A program made the translations under genes and the position numbers. Below are positions 15,937 through 23,725 of a DNA stretch of 35,970 nucleotides, piece by piece. The notes beneath the pieces are model-generated. The model did no database searches. It saw only the letters and a program-made list of their open reading frames with translations, and was not told the origin of the DNA. Positions within the stretch are counted from its first letter, which is position 1. Each line of letters starts with the position of its first letter. The stretch is taken from positions 1-35,970 of the forward strand of contig DKPB01000050.1 of NCBI GenBank assembly GCA_002471015.1, read 5' to 3'. The DNA comes from Stenotrophomonas sp. UBA7346 (GTDB lineage Bacteria; Pseudomonadota; Gammaproteobacteria; Xanthomonadales; Xanthomonadaceae).

Positions 15937-16992
15937 ATGGCGGCATACGACGACACCGGCACCGCAGGCTGGGATGCGATCAATGCTGCGCTTGCGCGGC
16001 TTTACCCCGGGCAGGCACCGCGCCATTACGGCACGGGCCTGTCGCATACGCTGGGGGGGGATGACCCTCTCGATGGGGTCAGCATCTATTGGAACCCCTC
16101 GCCGCGACCGCATTGGCACTACATCAGCTATGGCCTGTCCGAGTTGTATGACAAGCAGAGTGATGACCCGCAGGAAAGCGGCTTTGGCTTTGAATTGAGC
16201 TTCCGGCTGGCCGCCGCGCCTGAGCAGGACAGCAGCAGCGAGCCGCCGCTGTGGCCGCTCGATCTGCTGCAGAACCTGGCGCGCTATGTGTTCCGCAGTG
16301 GCAATGTCTTCGAAGCGGGCCACCACCTGGATGCCAATGGCCCGATCGCGCTGGACGAGCCCACCCAGCTGCGCCACCTGGCGTTCGTGCCGGATCCGCA
16401 GTTGGGGCAGATCGATACCGTCAATGGTCGCCTGTGCTTTCTGCAGATGCTGGGGTTGACCGACGAGGAGATGGCCGCTGTGCGCCGCTGGTCGACGATG
16501 GGCGCATTGGCGGTGATGCAACCGGCCATGCCGCTGTGGATCACCGAGCTGGGACGCGATTCGCTGCTGCGTGATCCGGCCGTGGCCGCGCAGCTGCAGG
16601 CCGGCAGCCTGCGCGAGGGCTCAAGTACCGGCATGCTGCTGCTGGAAACTCTGGACTGGCGTAGCGAGGGGCAGACCACCACCCTGGTGCTGGGCGCCGC
16701 CCAGGTGGCCAGTGTGCTGGAGCTGCTGCCATTGCGGCTGTTGCATGACAAGCCGCTGGTAATGATCGGCAAGGACCGTCAATGGCGCTTTGAGCCGGGG
16801 CGGGTGGATGACGTGCAGGCCGATGCCGATGATGCGCGCTGTGTGCTGTCCGATGCCAGCCTGCAGGCGATGGTCGATCAGCTGCGACCAGTGCGTGGCG
16901 TCTACGTGCTGCCTGGTGGGCGTCTGCAGATCGAGGTGCAGCCAAGCCTGCTGCGTGATGGTCAGGGCCGGGTGATCCGCGAAATCGGCTGA
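15937..16992 (+). CDS. Suppressor of fused (SUFU) domain protein
   Basis: A 351-residue protein. Residues about 8-190 carry the SUFU domain: WDAINAALARLYPGQAPRHY, DPLDGVSIYWN, HWHYISYGLSELYDK, GFGFELSFRLA, PPLWPLDLLQNLARYVF and FEAGHHLDANGPI, then a strand-rich stretch ending in GRLCFLQMLGLTDEEM. The last 150 or so residues are a second, less familiar region. Bacterial SUFU proteins are often immunity factors of polymorphic toxins, but no toxin, effector or secretion gene is adjacent, so the role is open. There is no signal peptide. ATG 15937 has CAGGAG upstream. A strong GC hairpin (17017-17044) separates it from the convergent GST gene. Confidence 0.88.
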   Translation: MAAYDDTGTAGWDAINAALARLYPGQAPRHYGTGLSHTLGGDDPLDGVSIYWNPSPRPHWHYISYGLSELYDKQSDDPQESGFGFELSFRLAAAPEQDSSSEPPLWPLDLLQNLARYVFRSGNVFEAGHHLDANGPIALDEPTQLRHLAFVPDPQLGQIDTVNGRLCFLQMLGLTDEEMAAVRRWSTMGALAVMQPAMPLWITELGRDSLLRDPAVAAQLQAGSLREGSSTGMLLLETLDWRSEGQTTTLVLGAAQVASVLELLPLRLLHDKPLVMIGKDRQWRFEPGRVDDVQADADDARCVLSDASLQAMVDQLRPVRGVYVLPGGRLQIEVQPSLLRDGQGRVIREIG

Positions 16993-17016
16993 CCACACGG
17001 CTGCCGCGGACGCAAG

Positions 17017-17044
17017 GGGCCGCCGCTGTTGCAGGCGGCGGCCC
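17017..17044. terminator. GC hairpin between convergent SUFU and GST genes
   Basis: GGGCCGCCGC (17017-17026) pairs perfectly with GCGGCGGCCC (17035-17044), loop of eight. It lies between two convergent stop codons. Neither side has a good T-run, so termination is uncertain. Confidence 0.4.
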
Positions 17045-17070
17045 GTCAGACAGGCAGCGTGGTTGTTGCT

Positions 17071-17688
17071 TCAGTCCAGGCCTTCAGCCTTCAGTGCCGC
17101 CTGTACCGCCGGATCGGCCTGCATGCGCTGTTCGAAACGGTCCAGCGCGTCCATCCCGGCCAGGTCGATCTTCAGGCCGCGGGCCCAACGCAGGGTCACA
17201 TAGGTGTAGGCATCGGCGATGGAAGCGCGCGGCGTGCCGCCCAGCCAGTCCACCTCGGCCAGGCGGTCGTTGATGCGCTGGTACAGCACCTTCAGCTTCT
17301 GCCGCGAGTTTTCCTGGGTACGCGCGATGACCGCCTCGTCTTCCAGGTACTTGGTCGAGCCGAAGATCGGGTAATAGGTCGGGTGCAGGTCAGCATTGAC
17401 GAACGACAACCAGCGGTTGACTTCGGCACGGGCGCGGATGTCGTCGCCGCCTTCCAGGCCGGCCGCCGGGGCCTTGTCGCAGATGTAGTGCAGGATGGCC
17501 GCGTTCTGGGTCAGCACCCAGCCCTCGTCTTCCAGCACCGGCACTGCACCGGCCGGGTTCATCTTCATGTACTCGGGTGACTTCATCGTCGCGTAGTCGA
17601 CGATCTGTACCTCGAACGGCAGGCCAGACCAGATCAGCGCGATATGGTCGGCCAGCGAGCAGGCGCCGGGTTTGCTGTAAAGCTTCAT
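17071..17688 (-). CDS. Beta-class glutathione S-transferase
   Basis: A 205-residue cytosolic GST. The N-terminal thioredoxin-fold domain begins MKLYSKPGACSLADHIAL with cysteine 10, the residue that defines bacterial beta-class enzymes. NPAGAVPVLEDEGWVLTQNA contains the cis-proline and the glutathione-binding ExxA region, and the helical C-terminal domain includes LGGTPRASIADAYTYVTL with the N-capping motif. Such enzymes conjugate or reduce electrophiles and peroxides with glutathione. It is a single minus-strand gene. Upstream, a GATAAT box and an inverted repeat GGGAGT-n6-ACTCCC (17699-17716) lie within 40 bases of the start and could be a control site. Confidence 0.93.
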   Translation of the reverse strand: MKLYSKPGACSLADHIALIWSGLPFEVQIVDYATMKSPEYMKMNPAGAVPVLEDEGWVLTQNAAILHYICDKAPAAGLEGGDDIRARAEVNRWLSFVNADLHPTYYPIFGSTKYLEDEAVIARTQENSRQKLKVLYQRINDRLAEVDWLGGTPRASIADAYTYVTLRWARGLKIDLAGMDALDRFEQRMQADPAVQAALKAEGLD

Positions 17689-17698
17689 CAGATACCTC

Positions 17699-17724
17699 GG
17701 GAGTGAAGGGACTCCCGCATTATC
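17699..17724 (-). promoter_or_regulatory. Candidate GST promoter region with inverted repeat
   Basis: On the minus strand, TGGCGATAAT (minus-10-like GATAAT, 17719-17724) lies about 30 bases upstream of the GST start. Between them, GGGAGT (17699-17704) and ACTCCC (17711-17716) form a 6-6-6 inverted repeat. No good minus-35 box is seen. Confidence 0.35.
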
Positions 17725-17783
17725 GCCACAAGCGCGTTACGCGGTGTGGTGACGGGTATCAGGCGGTTGCGGTCGCGCCGGGC

Positions 17784-18248
17784 TCAGGCACCGGCAGCGC
17801 GCGGCTTCAGCGATTGCACCTTATAGAAGGTGTGCCCGCCGATGGTGGCCACCTGGTAGGCATTGCGCCAGCTCGGGCTGGCAATGGCGTGGGCGGCGAA
17901 GTGGCTGGCACCAGGAACGATTTCCTTGCGCTGGCCGCTGGGCAGGGCCCAGTTGCGCTCGGCGGCAAAGGCCACATCCACCGCTTCGGCCCAGGCATCG
18001 TCATTGCGCAGCTGGGTGCCCGGTGCGACCAGGGTCGGGGCGAACTGCTTGCGCGCGGTCACCACCTGGCACATCGAGTCCCCCCACAGGCCACTGTCGA
18101 GGCGTCGCAGGGCAACTTCGGCAACGGCCTGCTGTCCCTGCAGGGTCTGGTCGCGGGCTTCCAGGTAAACAGTCGTGCTCAAGCACAACGAATCGGCTGC
18201 CGGCTGCGGCAACATCTGCGACAGCCAGAGAATCCAAGCCAGTTTCAT
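17784..18248 (-). CDS. SleB-type cell wall hydrolase (Hydrolase_2 family)
   Basis: A 154-residue protein with a hydrophobic start (MKLAWILWLSQMLPQPAA) that looks like a signal peptide or anchor, then the family core: STTVYLEARDQTLQGQQAVAEVALRRL with the probable catalytic glutamate in YLEAR, WGDSMCQVVTARKQFAPT, and late GASHFAAHAIASPSWR and HTFYK. SleB-family enzymes cleave peptidoglycan; in Gram-negative bacteria they probably act in the periplasm on wall remodelling. ATG 18248 is preceded by CAAGGAG, a strong ribosome-binding site; a longer frame to 18479 is a random extension. The 502 bases upstream have no gene and presumably contain its promoter. Confidence 0.85.
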   Translation of the reverse strand: MKLAWILWLSQMLPQPAADSLCLSTTVYLEARDQTLQGQQAVAEVALRRLDSGLWGDSMCQVVTARKQFAPTLVAPGTQLRNDDAWAEAVDVAFAAERNWALPSGQRKEIVPGASHFAAHAIASPSWRNAYQVATIGGHTFYKVQSLKPRAAGA

Positions 18249-18750
18249 AAATCTCCTTGCTCCGTGTGGGCCGCAGCCGACCTGCCTCCCTGAAGGAGCC
18301 GGACAACACTGCGACTTGGCGTTATGGGGAGGCGGCCGTGGCATCGGGGCCGCCCCGTGGGCAGCCCTCAATCGGAATGGGGAGGGCTGCGCCTGCTCAC
18401 CGGAACTGGTGGGTGAGCGGAAGTGGGCGCAAGGTAGGGGGGGAACCCAAAACTCATCCTGAATGGGATGTCTTGACATTCAGGTTTGTTGCAAGGAGGT
18501 TTTTTGCCGCGGGTACGCCTATTCAGCTTTTTGCGGGCACAGTTGAAGACGGAACCTGGGTCGGGCTGGCGGCGGGTTCAAGCTAGGTGCAAGTGTGATT
18601 TGTGACGCGTTTTTGAGGGCGCAGCCATCGATGGTCGCCTTGGTGAGCGCGGCGCACCCTGCATTCGATGCGGTGCGTTCCGTCGTCCGGACGCGCCGTT
18701 CCCGGGCGCACTGGGCTTACCCGGGAGCAGATGGAGGCTGCTGACGTGCC
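18249..18750. other. 502-bp gene-free spacer with several inverted repeats
   Basis: No convincing gene is visible on either strand. It contains GCAGCCCT and AGGGCTGC (18361-18392 region), GCTCACC and GGTGAGC around 18396-18419, and CCTGAATG (18458-18465) with CATTCAGG (18477-18484) followed by TTTGTT. A TTGACA at 18473-18478 lacks a matching minus-10. Around 18480-18610 the sequence is less GC-rich than the flanks. It lies upstream of the hydrolase and downstream of fadH, both on the minus strand. Confidence 0.6.
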
Positions 18751-20781
18751 TCAGAGGGCGGCGGCCAGGCGGCTGCCCTGGTCGATCGCGCGCTTGGCAT
18801 CCAGCTCGGCGGCGACATCCGCGCCGCCGATGACATGCACGCTGCGGCCGGCAGCGCGCAAGGCGTCGGCCAGCTCGCGGCGCGGCTCCTGGCCGGCGCA
18901 GACCACCACCGTGCCAACGTCCAGCTGCTGTTCCTGGCCATCAAGGCGGATACGCAGCCCGGCGTCGTCCACACCCAGATATTCCACGCCGCCCAGCATT
19001 TTCACGCCCTTGGCCTTGAGGGTGGCGCGGTGGATCCAGCCGGTGGTCTTGCCCAGCCTGGCACCGGGTTTGCCCGGGCTGCGCTGCAGCAGCCAGACTT
19101 TGCGTGCGCCGGGTTCCGGTTGTGGCGCAGCCAGTGCACCACGGCTCTCGAAGCTGGGATCCACGCCCCATTCGGCCATCCAGCGGGCCGGGTCCAGCGC
19201 GGGCGAGGTGCCTTCATGCACAAGGAATTCGCCCACATCAAAGCCAATGCCCCCGGCACCGATGACCGCCACCTTGTCCGCGGCCTGGACCCTGCCCAGC
19301 AGCACATCCAGATAGCTGACCACCATCGGATGATCGGCACCGGGGAAGGCAACCTTGCGTGGGCTGATTCCGGTGGCCACCACCACCTCGTCAAAACCGG
19401 CCAGGGTGTTCACATCGGCGGTGGTCCGCAGCTGCAGGCTGACCCCGGTTTCGGCCAGCTTGTGGCGGAAGTAACGCAGGGTTTCGTGGAACTCCTCCTT
19501 GCCCGGGATGCGTTTGGCCACATTGAACTGGCCACCGATCTCGTCCGCCGCATCGAACAGGGTCACCCGATGGCCGCGTTCTGCGGCCACGGTGGCACAG
19601 GCCAGGCCGGCCGGCCCGGCGCCGACCACGGCAATTGAACGGGGTGTGGTGGTGGCGGCATAGACCAGTTCGGTTTCATGGGCAGCGCGCGGGTTGACCA
19701 GGCAACTGGCACGCTTCTGCTGGAACACATGGTCCAGGCAGGCCTGGTTGCAGGCGATGCAGGTGTTGATGGCCTCGGGCCTGCCGGCCTTGGCCTTGGC
19801 CGGCCACTGCGGGTCGGCCAGCAGGGGCCGCGCCAACGACACCATGTCGGCGCCACCGTCGGCCAGGATGCCCTCGGCCACGTCCGGCATGTTGATGCGG
19901 TTGGTGGCGATCAACGGGATGCCGATATGCGGCTTCAGCTTGGCGGTGACGCCGGCAAAGGCCGCCCGCGGCACCGAGGTGGCGATAGTGGGGATGCGTG
20001 CCTCGTGCCAGCCGATGCCGGAGTTGAGCAGGGTGGCGCCGGCCGCTTCGATGGCCTTGGCCTGTTGCACGATCTCCTGCCAGTTGCTGCCGTCCTCGAC
20101 CAGGTCCACCAGCGACAGGCGGTAGATGATGATGAAGTCCGGCCCGCAGGCCTCACGGATGCGGCGCACGATCTCCACCGCAAAGCGCATGCGCCTGGCC
20201 GCGTCACCGCCCCAGGCATCGCTGCGGCCATTGGTGCGCGGGGCTATGAATTCGTTGATGAGATAGCCTTCCGAGCCCATCACCTCGACGCCGTCGTAAC
20301 CGGCATCACGTGCGTACCTGGCGGCGCGGGCGTAATCACTTATATGTCGCTCGACGCCACCGGCGGACAACGCGCGCGGCGTGAACGGGTTGATTGGCGC
20401 CTTGCGTTTGGAGGGAGCTACCTGCAATGGGTGATAGCCGTAGCGGCCGGCATGCAGCAGCTGCAGGCAGATCTTGGCACCGTGGCCGTGGACTGCTGCG
20501 GTTACCTGGCGGTGGCGGCTGATTTCCCAGGGCCAGGACAGCTTGCTGCCGAACGGCGTCAGCCAGCCCACCACGTTGGGAGCGAAGCCGCCAGTCACCA
20601 GCAATGCCGCGCCGCCGGCCGCGCGCTCGCCAAAGTACGCCGCCAGCTTGGGGAAGTCGCGCGCATGGTCTTCCAGCCCGGTATGCATCGAGCCCATCAG
20701 GATGCGGTTGCGCAACCGGGTGAAACCCAGGTCCAGCGGGGCAAACAGGTGCGGATAGGCGGTGTCGTTGGCTGGCGTCAT
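18751..20781 (-). CDS. fadH: NADPH-dependent 2,4-dienoyl-CoA reductase
   Basis: A 676-residue flavoprotein of the old-yellow-enzyme/FadH family. The N-terminal TIM barrel (about 10-330) binds FMN and includes NRILMGSMHTGLE and HAGRYGYHPL. Then CIACNQACLDHVFQQKRASC supplies four cysteines (341, 344, 348 and 360) for a 4Fe-4S cluster, followed by the FAD-binding motif VVGAGPAGL (385-393) and the NADPH-binding VIGAGGIGFDVGEFL. It reduces 2,4-dienoyl-CoA esters so that polyunsaturated fatty acids can enter beta-oxidation. Length matches E. coli FadH (about 672). ATG 20781 is chosen for family fit; no clear ribosome-binding site is seen, and a GTG at 20835 is possible. Confidence 0.94.
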   Translation of the reverse strand: MTPANDTAYPHLFAPLDLGFTRLRNRILMGSMHTGLEDHARDFPKLAAYFGERAAGGAALLVTGGFAPNVVGWLTPFGSKLSWPWEISRHRQVTAAVHGHGAKICLQLLHAGRYGYHPLQVAPSKRKAPINPFTPRALSAGGVERHISDYARAARYARDAGYDGVEVMGSEGYLINEFIAPRTNGRSDAWGGDAARRMRFAVEIVRRIREACGPDFIIIYRLSLVDLVEDGSNWQEIVQQAKAIEAAGATLLNSGIGWHEARIPTIATSVPRAAFAGVTAKLKPHIGIPLIATNRINMPDVAEGILADGGADMVSLARPLLADPQWPAKAKAGRPEAINTCIACNQACLDHVFQQKRASCLVNPRAAHETELVYAATTTPRSIAVVGAGPAGLACATVAAERGHRVTLFDAADEIGGQFNVAKRIPGKEEFHETLRYFRHKLAETGVSLQLRTTADVNTLAGFDEVVVATGISPRKVAFPGADHPMVVSYLDVLLGRVQAADKVAVIGAGGIGFDVGEFLVHEGTSPALDPARWMAEWGVDPSFESRGALAAPQPEPGARKVWLLQRSPGKPGARLGKTTGWIHRATLKAKGVKMLGGVEYLGVDDAGLRIRLDGQEQQLDVGTVVVCAGQEPRRELADALRAAGRSVHVIGGADVAAELDAKRAIDQGSRLAAAL

Positions 20782-20886
20782 GGTGGATACGCTTGCGTAT
20801 GGAATAGCCCATTCTGACTGGCAATGGTCCGCCACTCAATCCTTGGCTTGCATGGCCGGTGTCCTGATACCGGGCAGTGTGACAGT

Positions 20887-20900
20887 CGCATTACAATGCG
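20887..20900. promoter_or_regulatory. Small dyad between divergent fadH and LtaS-like genes
   Basis: CGCATT-AC-AATGCG is a 6-2-6 inverted repeat. It covers TACAAT (20892-20897), a possible minus-10 for the plus-strand gene, whose ATG is at 20949. It could be an operator for either gene; nothing else supports this. Confidence 0.35.
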
Positions 20901-20948
20901 CGCCGCCGGGTCTTCTGTACCCCTGTCAATCCAGGTCCAACAGCTCTG

Positions 20949-22988
20949 ATGAATGCCCGTCCGTGTGATGCATCTGGTACGGCGATTGCGCCCCGGCTCT
21001 GGTTGCTGGTGATTGCCATGGTGTTGCTGGGCAGCTTGGCGCGGCTGGGCCTGTGGTGGGCGTATGCGGGCGAACAGCGGCAATGGGAAGCGTTGTGGCC
21101 CGTGCTGGGCATGGGGTTGCGCTACGACCTGGTGGTAGGGGCGATCACCGCCAGCCTGATCGCCCTGCTCACGCTGCCACTCTGGCTGGCGGGTAGGCGG
21201 CAGCAGGCAGTGCGGGCGGCGCAGGGGTTGTTGGTGGCAATGATGCTGGCATTCGTACTGGCGGCGGCCTGTGAGCATTTCTACTACGGGTTCTACAAGA
21301 CCCGCTTCGACCCGATCGTGTTCGGTCTGTTCGAGGACGACACTGCCGCCGTGCTGGAGACCATCTGGTCAGATTACCCCGTGGTGCCGGGCCTGCTGGG
21401 CCTTGCAGTGGCAGGGATGGGGCTGTCCTGGTTGAGTTCGTACGGTGGTCGTTGGCTGGAGGCGCGTTGGCGTCGGCCCGCACGGCGCGGGCTGCAGGTC
21501 GGGCTGGTGGTACTGCAATGTCTGTTGCTGGTGCTGTTGGCGCGCGGCAGCGTCGGCACGTTCCCGTTGATCCGCCGTGATGTGACGGTCTCTGCCGATC
21601 CATTCCTCAATGCGCTGGTGCTCAACGCTCCTTTGACCCTGTACCGCGCGGCGCGGATAAGGGGCAAGGAAAACACCATCGCTGATGATCCTCTGGTTGG
21701 CGTGCAACGGCAGGGATTCGCCACGTTGCAGGACGCCGCACTTGCCGCCGGCCTGCCATCGGGCGATCCGCAGCTGGTGCAGGCGGCCTTGTTTCCGCGG
21801 GCGCCGGGGCAACCCCGTGCGCTGGCCCAATCGCCCCATGTGGTGTTGGGCCTGCTGGAATCCTTTGGTCAGGATCTGCTGCATGTCGATGGCCCGGGCA
21901 ACGACATGCTGGGGCGGCTGCGCGATGAGTTGCCCCATGGGCACCGTTTCGACAATTTCATCGCCAGCCAGAACGGCACTCACCCGGTGCTGGAAAGCGT
22001 GTTGCTGGGCTCGTCGATCAGCCCGCTGACCCGCGGCCGCAATGCGCGCCTGACGTTTGATACCTCGGCGGCCCTGCCATTCAAGCGTGCCGGCTATCGC
22101 ACGGTGTTCCTCTATGGTGGGGGCAGCGACTGGCGGGACATCGGCACGGCCTTCCGCCACCAGGGGTTTGACCAGGTGTATGACGCGCGCGACATCCGCA
22201 TGCGCTTCCCGTCTGCGCGTGGTACCGAGTGGGGCATCTACGACGCCTGGCTGTTCCAGTTCGCACAGGAACTGCTGGAGCAGGCTGACGCGCGCGGCGA
22301 GCGCATGTTCCTTGTGCTGCTGACCACCACCAACCATCCGCCCTTTACGCTGGAGACCCCGCATCGCAGCTATCCCCTGGACCCGGCGGCATTGGGCGAG
22401 CGGGGTCTGGACAATGCAGCGGAACTGCGGGCGATGTTGGCCACCTACCAGTACCAGGCCGACCAGTTCGGGGCCTTCCTGCAGGCGCTGCGCCAGCAAC
22501 CGTTGGGAGAGCGCACGGTGATCGCTGCTGCGGGCGACCACAACCTGCGCACACACTACCGTTATGACTTGCCGGCGCAGCAGGTAGACGTGGATCGTGT
22601 GTTTGCGTGGATGCGGGTTCCGCCGGCCTTTGCAACGCTGGACGGCGCGCCCGATGGCCAGGCTTTCGCCGGCCATGCCGATCTGGTGCCAACGCTGGTG
22701 GAGCTAGCGGTGCCAGGCCAGCGCTATTTCGCGACCGGCCGTAATCTCTGGAAGGCCGCGCCCGGCGGTGGCGAAGCGCTGGCGCAGTTCGATCGTCTCT
22801 ATACCCAGGCGGGCCTGCTGTTCCCGTTGGACAAGCCGCGCCTGTACCGTTGGCGTGATCACAGCCACGTCCAGGTGCAGGGCGTGGTGCCGGATCCGAT
22901 CAGCGTGGCGCAGGTACGGCAGGCCGTGGCGTGGGGCGCGCTGCGCGACTGGCACATCCGCCAGCATGTGTTGCGCAACCGCCGCTGA
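20949..22988 (+). CDS. LTA synthase-like membrane sulfatase-fold transferase
   Basis: A 679-residue protein with five or so membrane helices in the first 205 residues and a large periplasmic sulfatase-fold domain (about 295-620). Metal- and substrate-site residues typical of LtaS/OpgB enzymes can be seen: LLESFG with E304, NGTHPVLES with the probable nucleophile T344, TTNHPPF (460-466), and AAGDHN with D530 and H531. LtaS-type enzymes transfer phosphoglycerol; in Gram-negatives, relatives modify osmoregulated glucans or lipids with phosphoglycerol or phosphoethanolamine. Lipoteichoic acid is not expected here, so the acceptor is unknown. The gene is alone on its strand, divergent from fadH and convergent with the YczE-type gene. 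Confidence 0.87.
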   Translation: MNARPCDASGTAIAPRLWLLVIAMVLLGSLARLGLWWAYAGEQRQWEALWPVLGMGLRYDLVVGAITASLIALLTLPLWLAGRRQQAVRAAQGLLVAMMLAFVLAAACEHFYYGFYKTRFDPIVFGLFEDDTAAVLETIWSDYPVVPGLLGLAVAGMGLSWLSSYGGRWLEARWRRPARRGLQVGLVVLQCLLLVLLARGSVGTFPLIRRDVTVSADPFLNALVLNAPLTLYRAARIRGKENTIADDPLVGVQRQGFATLQDAALAAGLPSGDPQLVQAALFPRAPGQPRALAQSPHVVLGLLESFGQDLLHVDGPGNDMLGRLRDELPHGHRFDNFIASQNGTHPVLESVLLGSSISPLTRGRNARLTFDTSAALPFKRAGYRTVFLYGGGSDWRDIGTAFRHQGFDQVYDARDIRMRFPSARGTEWGIYDAWLFQFAQELLEQADARGERMFLVLLTTTNHPPFTLETPHRSYPLDPAALGERGLDNAAELRAMLATYQYQADQFGAFLQALRQQPLGERTVIAAAGDHNLRTHYRYDLPAQQVDVDRVFAWMRVPPAFATLDGAPDGQAFAGHADLVPTLVELAVPGQRYFATGRNLWKAAPGGGEALAQFDRLYTQAGLLFPLDKPRLYRWRDHSHVQVQGVVPDPISVAQVRQAVAWGALRDWHIRQHVLRNRR

Positions 22989-23002
22989 CAGCGCAACTGT
23001 GT

Positions 23003-23623
23003 TCACCCTGTGCTGGGCGCGGGCGCTGCTGTTCTGGGTTGGCGGTCGAACAAGGGCAGGGTGATGCCACAGAGCGGCCCGATCAGCAGGGCGAAGGCCA
23101 GTGTCCCCCAGCCGACATTGCCACCCAGCCACCAGCCCACCGCCAAGGCGCAGGTTTCAATCAAGGTGCGCACTTTCCAGATTGCCCAGCCGGTACGCGC
23201 ATGCAGCCCGGTCATCAGACCGTCGCGCGGGCCGGGGCCGAAGCGGGCACCGATGTAGAGCCCGGTGGCGACGGCCAGCAGTACCAGGCCGGCGGCGTAC
23301 AACAGCAACTGCCACAGCACGCCTTGCACCGGCGGCAACAGATTCAATCCCAGTTGCGCGCTGGGGCCGATCAGCAGCACGTTGAGCACGGTGCCCAGCC
23401 CGGGCTTCTGCCGCAGCGGTACCCACATCAGCAGGACACAGACGCCTACGATATTGGTGATGACGCCGAAGCCCCAACCGCTGCGCAGGGCGATGCCCTG
23501 GCTCAGTACGTCCCAGGGCGCAATGCCGATGCCGGCACGGATCATCAAGGAAGAGGCGATGCCGAACAGAAACAAACCCAGCAACAGCTGCAGCAGGCGT
23601 GGGGCAAGGTGCAAGAGGGGCAT
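23003..23623 (-). CDS. YczE/YitT-type integral membrane protein
   Basis: A 206-residue, very hydrophobic protein with about five to six membrane helices. Its recognisable stretches are LGLFLFGIASSLMIRAGIGI, APWDVLSQGIA, MWVPLRQKPGLGTVLNVLLI, LYIGARFGPGPRDGLMTGL and WKVRTLIETCALAVGWWLGG. These fit the YczE family of bacterial membrane proteins, whose molecular function is not established. The APWDVL and GPGPRDGLMTG loops are the most conserved parts. ATG 23623 is chosen; a longer frame adds an alanine- and proline-rich 22 residues. It ends 15 bases from the convergent LtaS-like gene and lies about 100 bases downstream of the oxidoreductase gene on the same strand. Confidence 0.85.
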   Translation of the reverse strand: MPLLHLAPRLLQLLLGLFLFGIASSLMIRAGIGIAPWDVLSQGIALRSGWGFGVITNIVGVCVLLMWVPLRQKPGLGTVLNVLLIGPSAQLGLNLLPPVQGVLWQLLLYAAGLVLLAVATGLYIGARFGPGPRDGLMTGLHARTGWAIWKVRTLIETCALAVGWWLGGNVGWGTLAFALLIGPLCGITLPLFDRQPRTAAPAPSTG

Positions 23624-23725
23624 GGTGAGTCGATCAGGGGCTGCTGCTGGCGGCAGAAGCAATGCAGGGGGCGCTTGCGCCGCTGCCAAAGCTGCAACGG
23701 CGCAAGGTGAGCAGGGTATTGAGGC

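Noticed and set aside
18473..18496. TTGACA resembling a minus-35 box
   Set aside because: No TATAAT-like sequence lies 15-19 bases downstream and no gene follows on that strand.
18257..18586. 109-codon plus-strand frame in the 502-bp spacer
   Set aside because: No ribosome-binding site, arginine/tryptophan-rich composition without recognisable features, and it runs over the inverted repeats.
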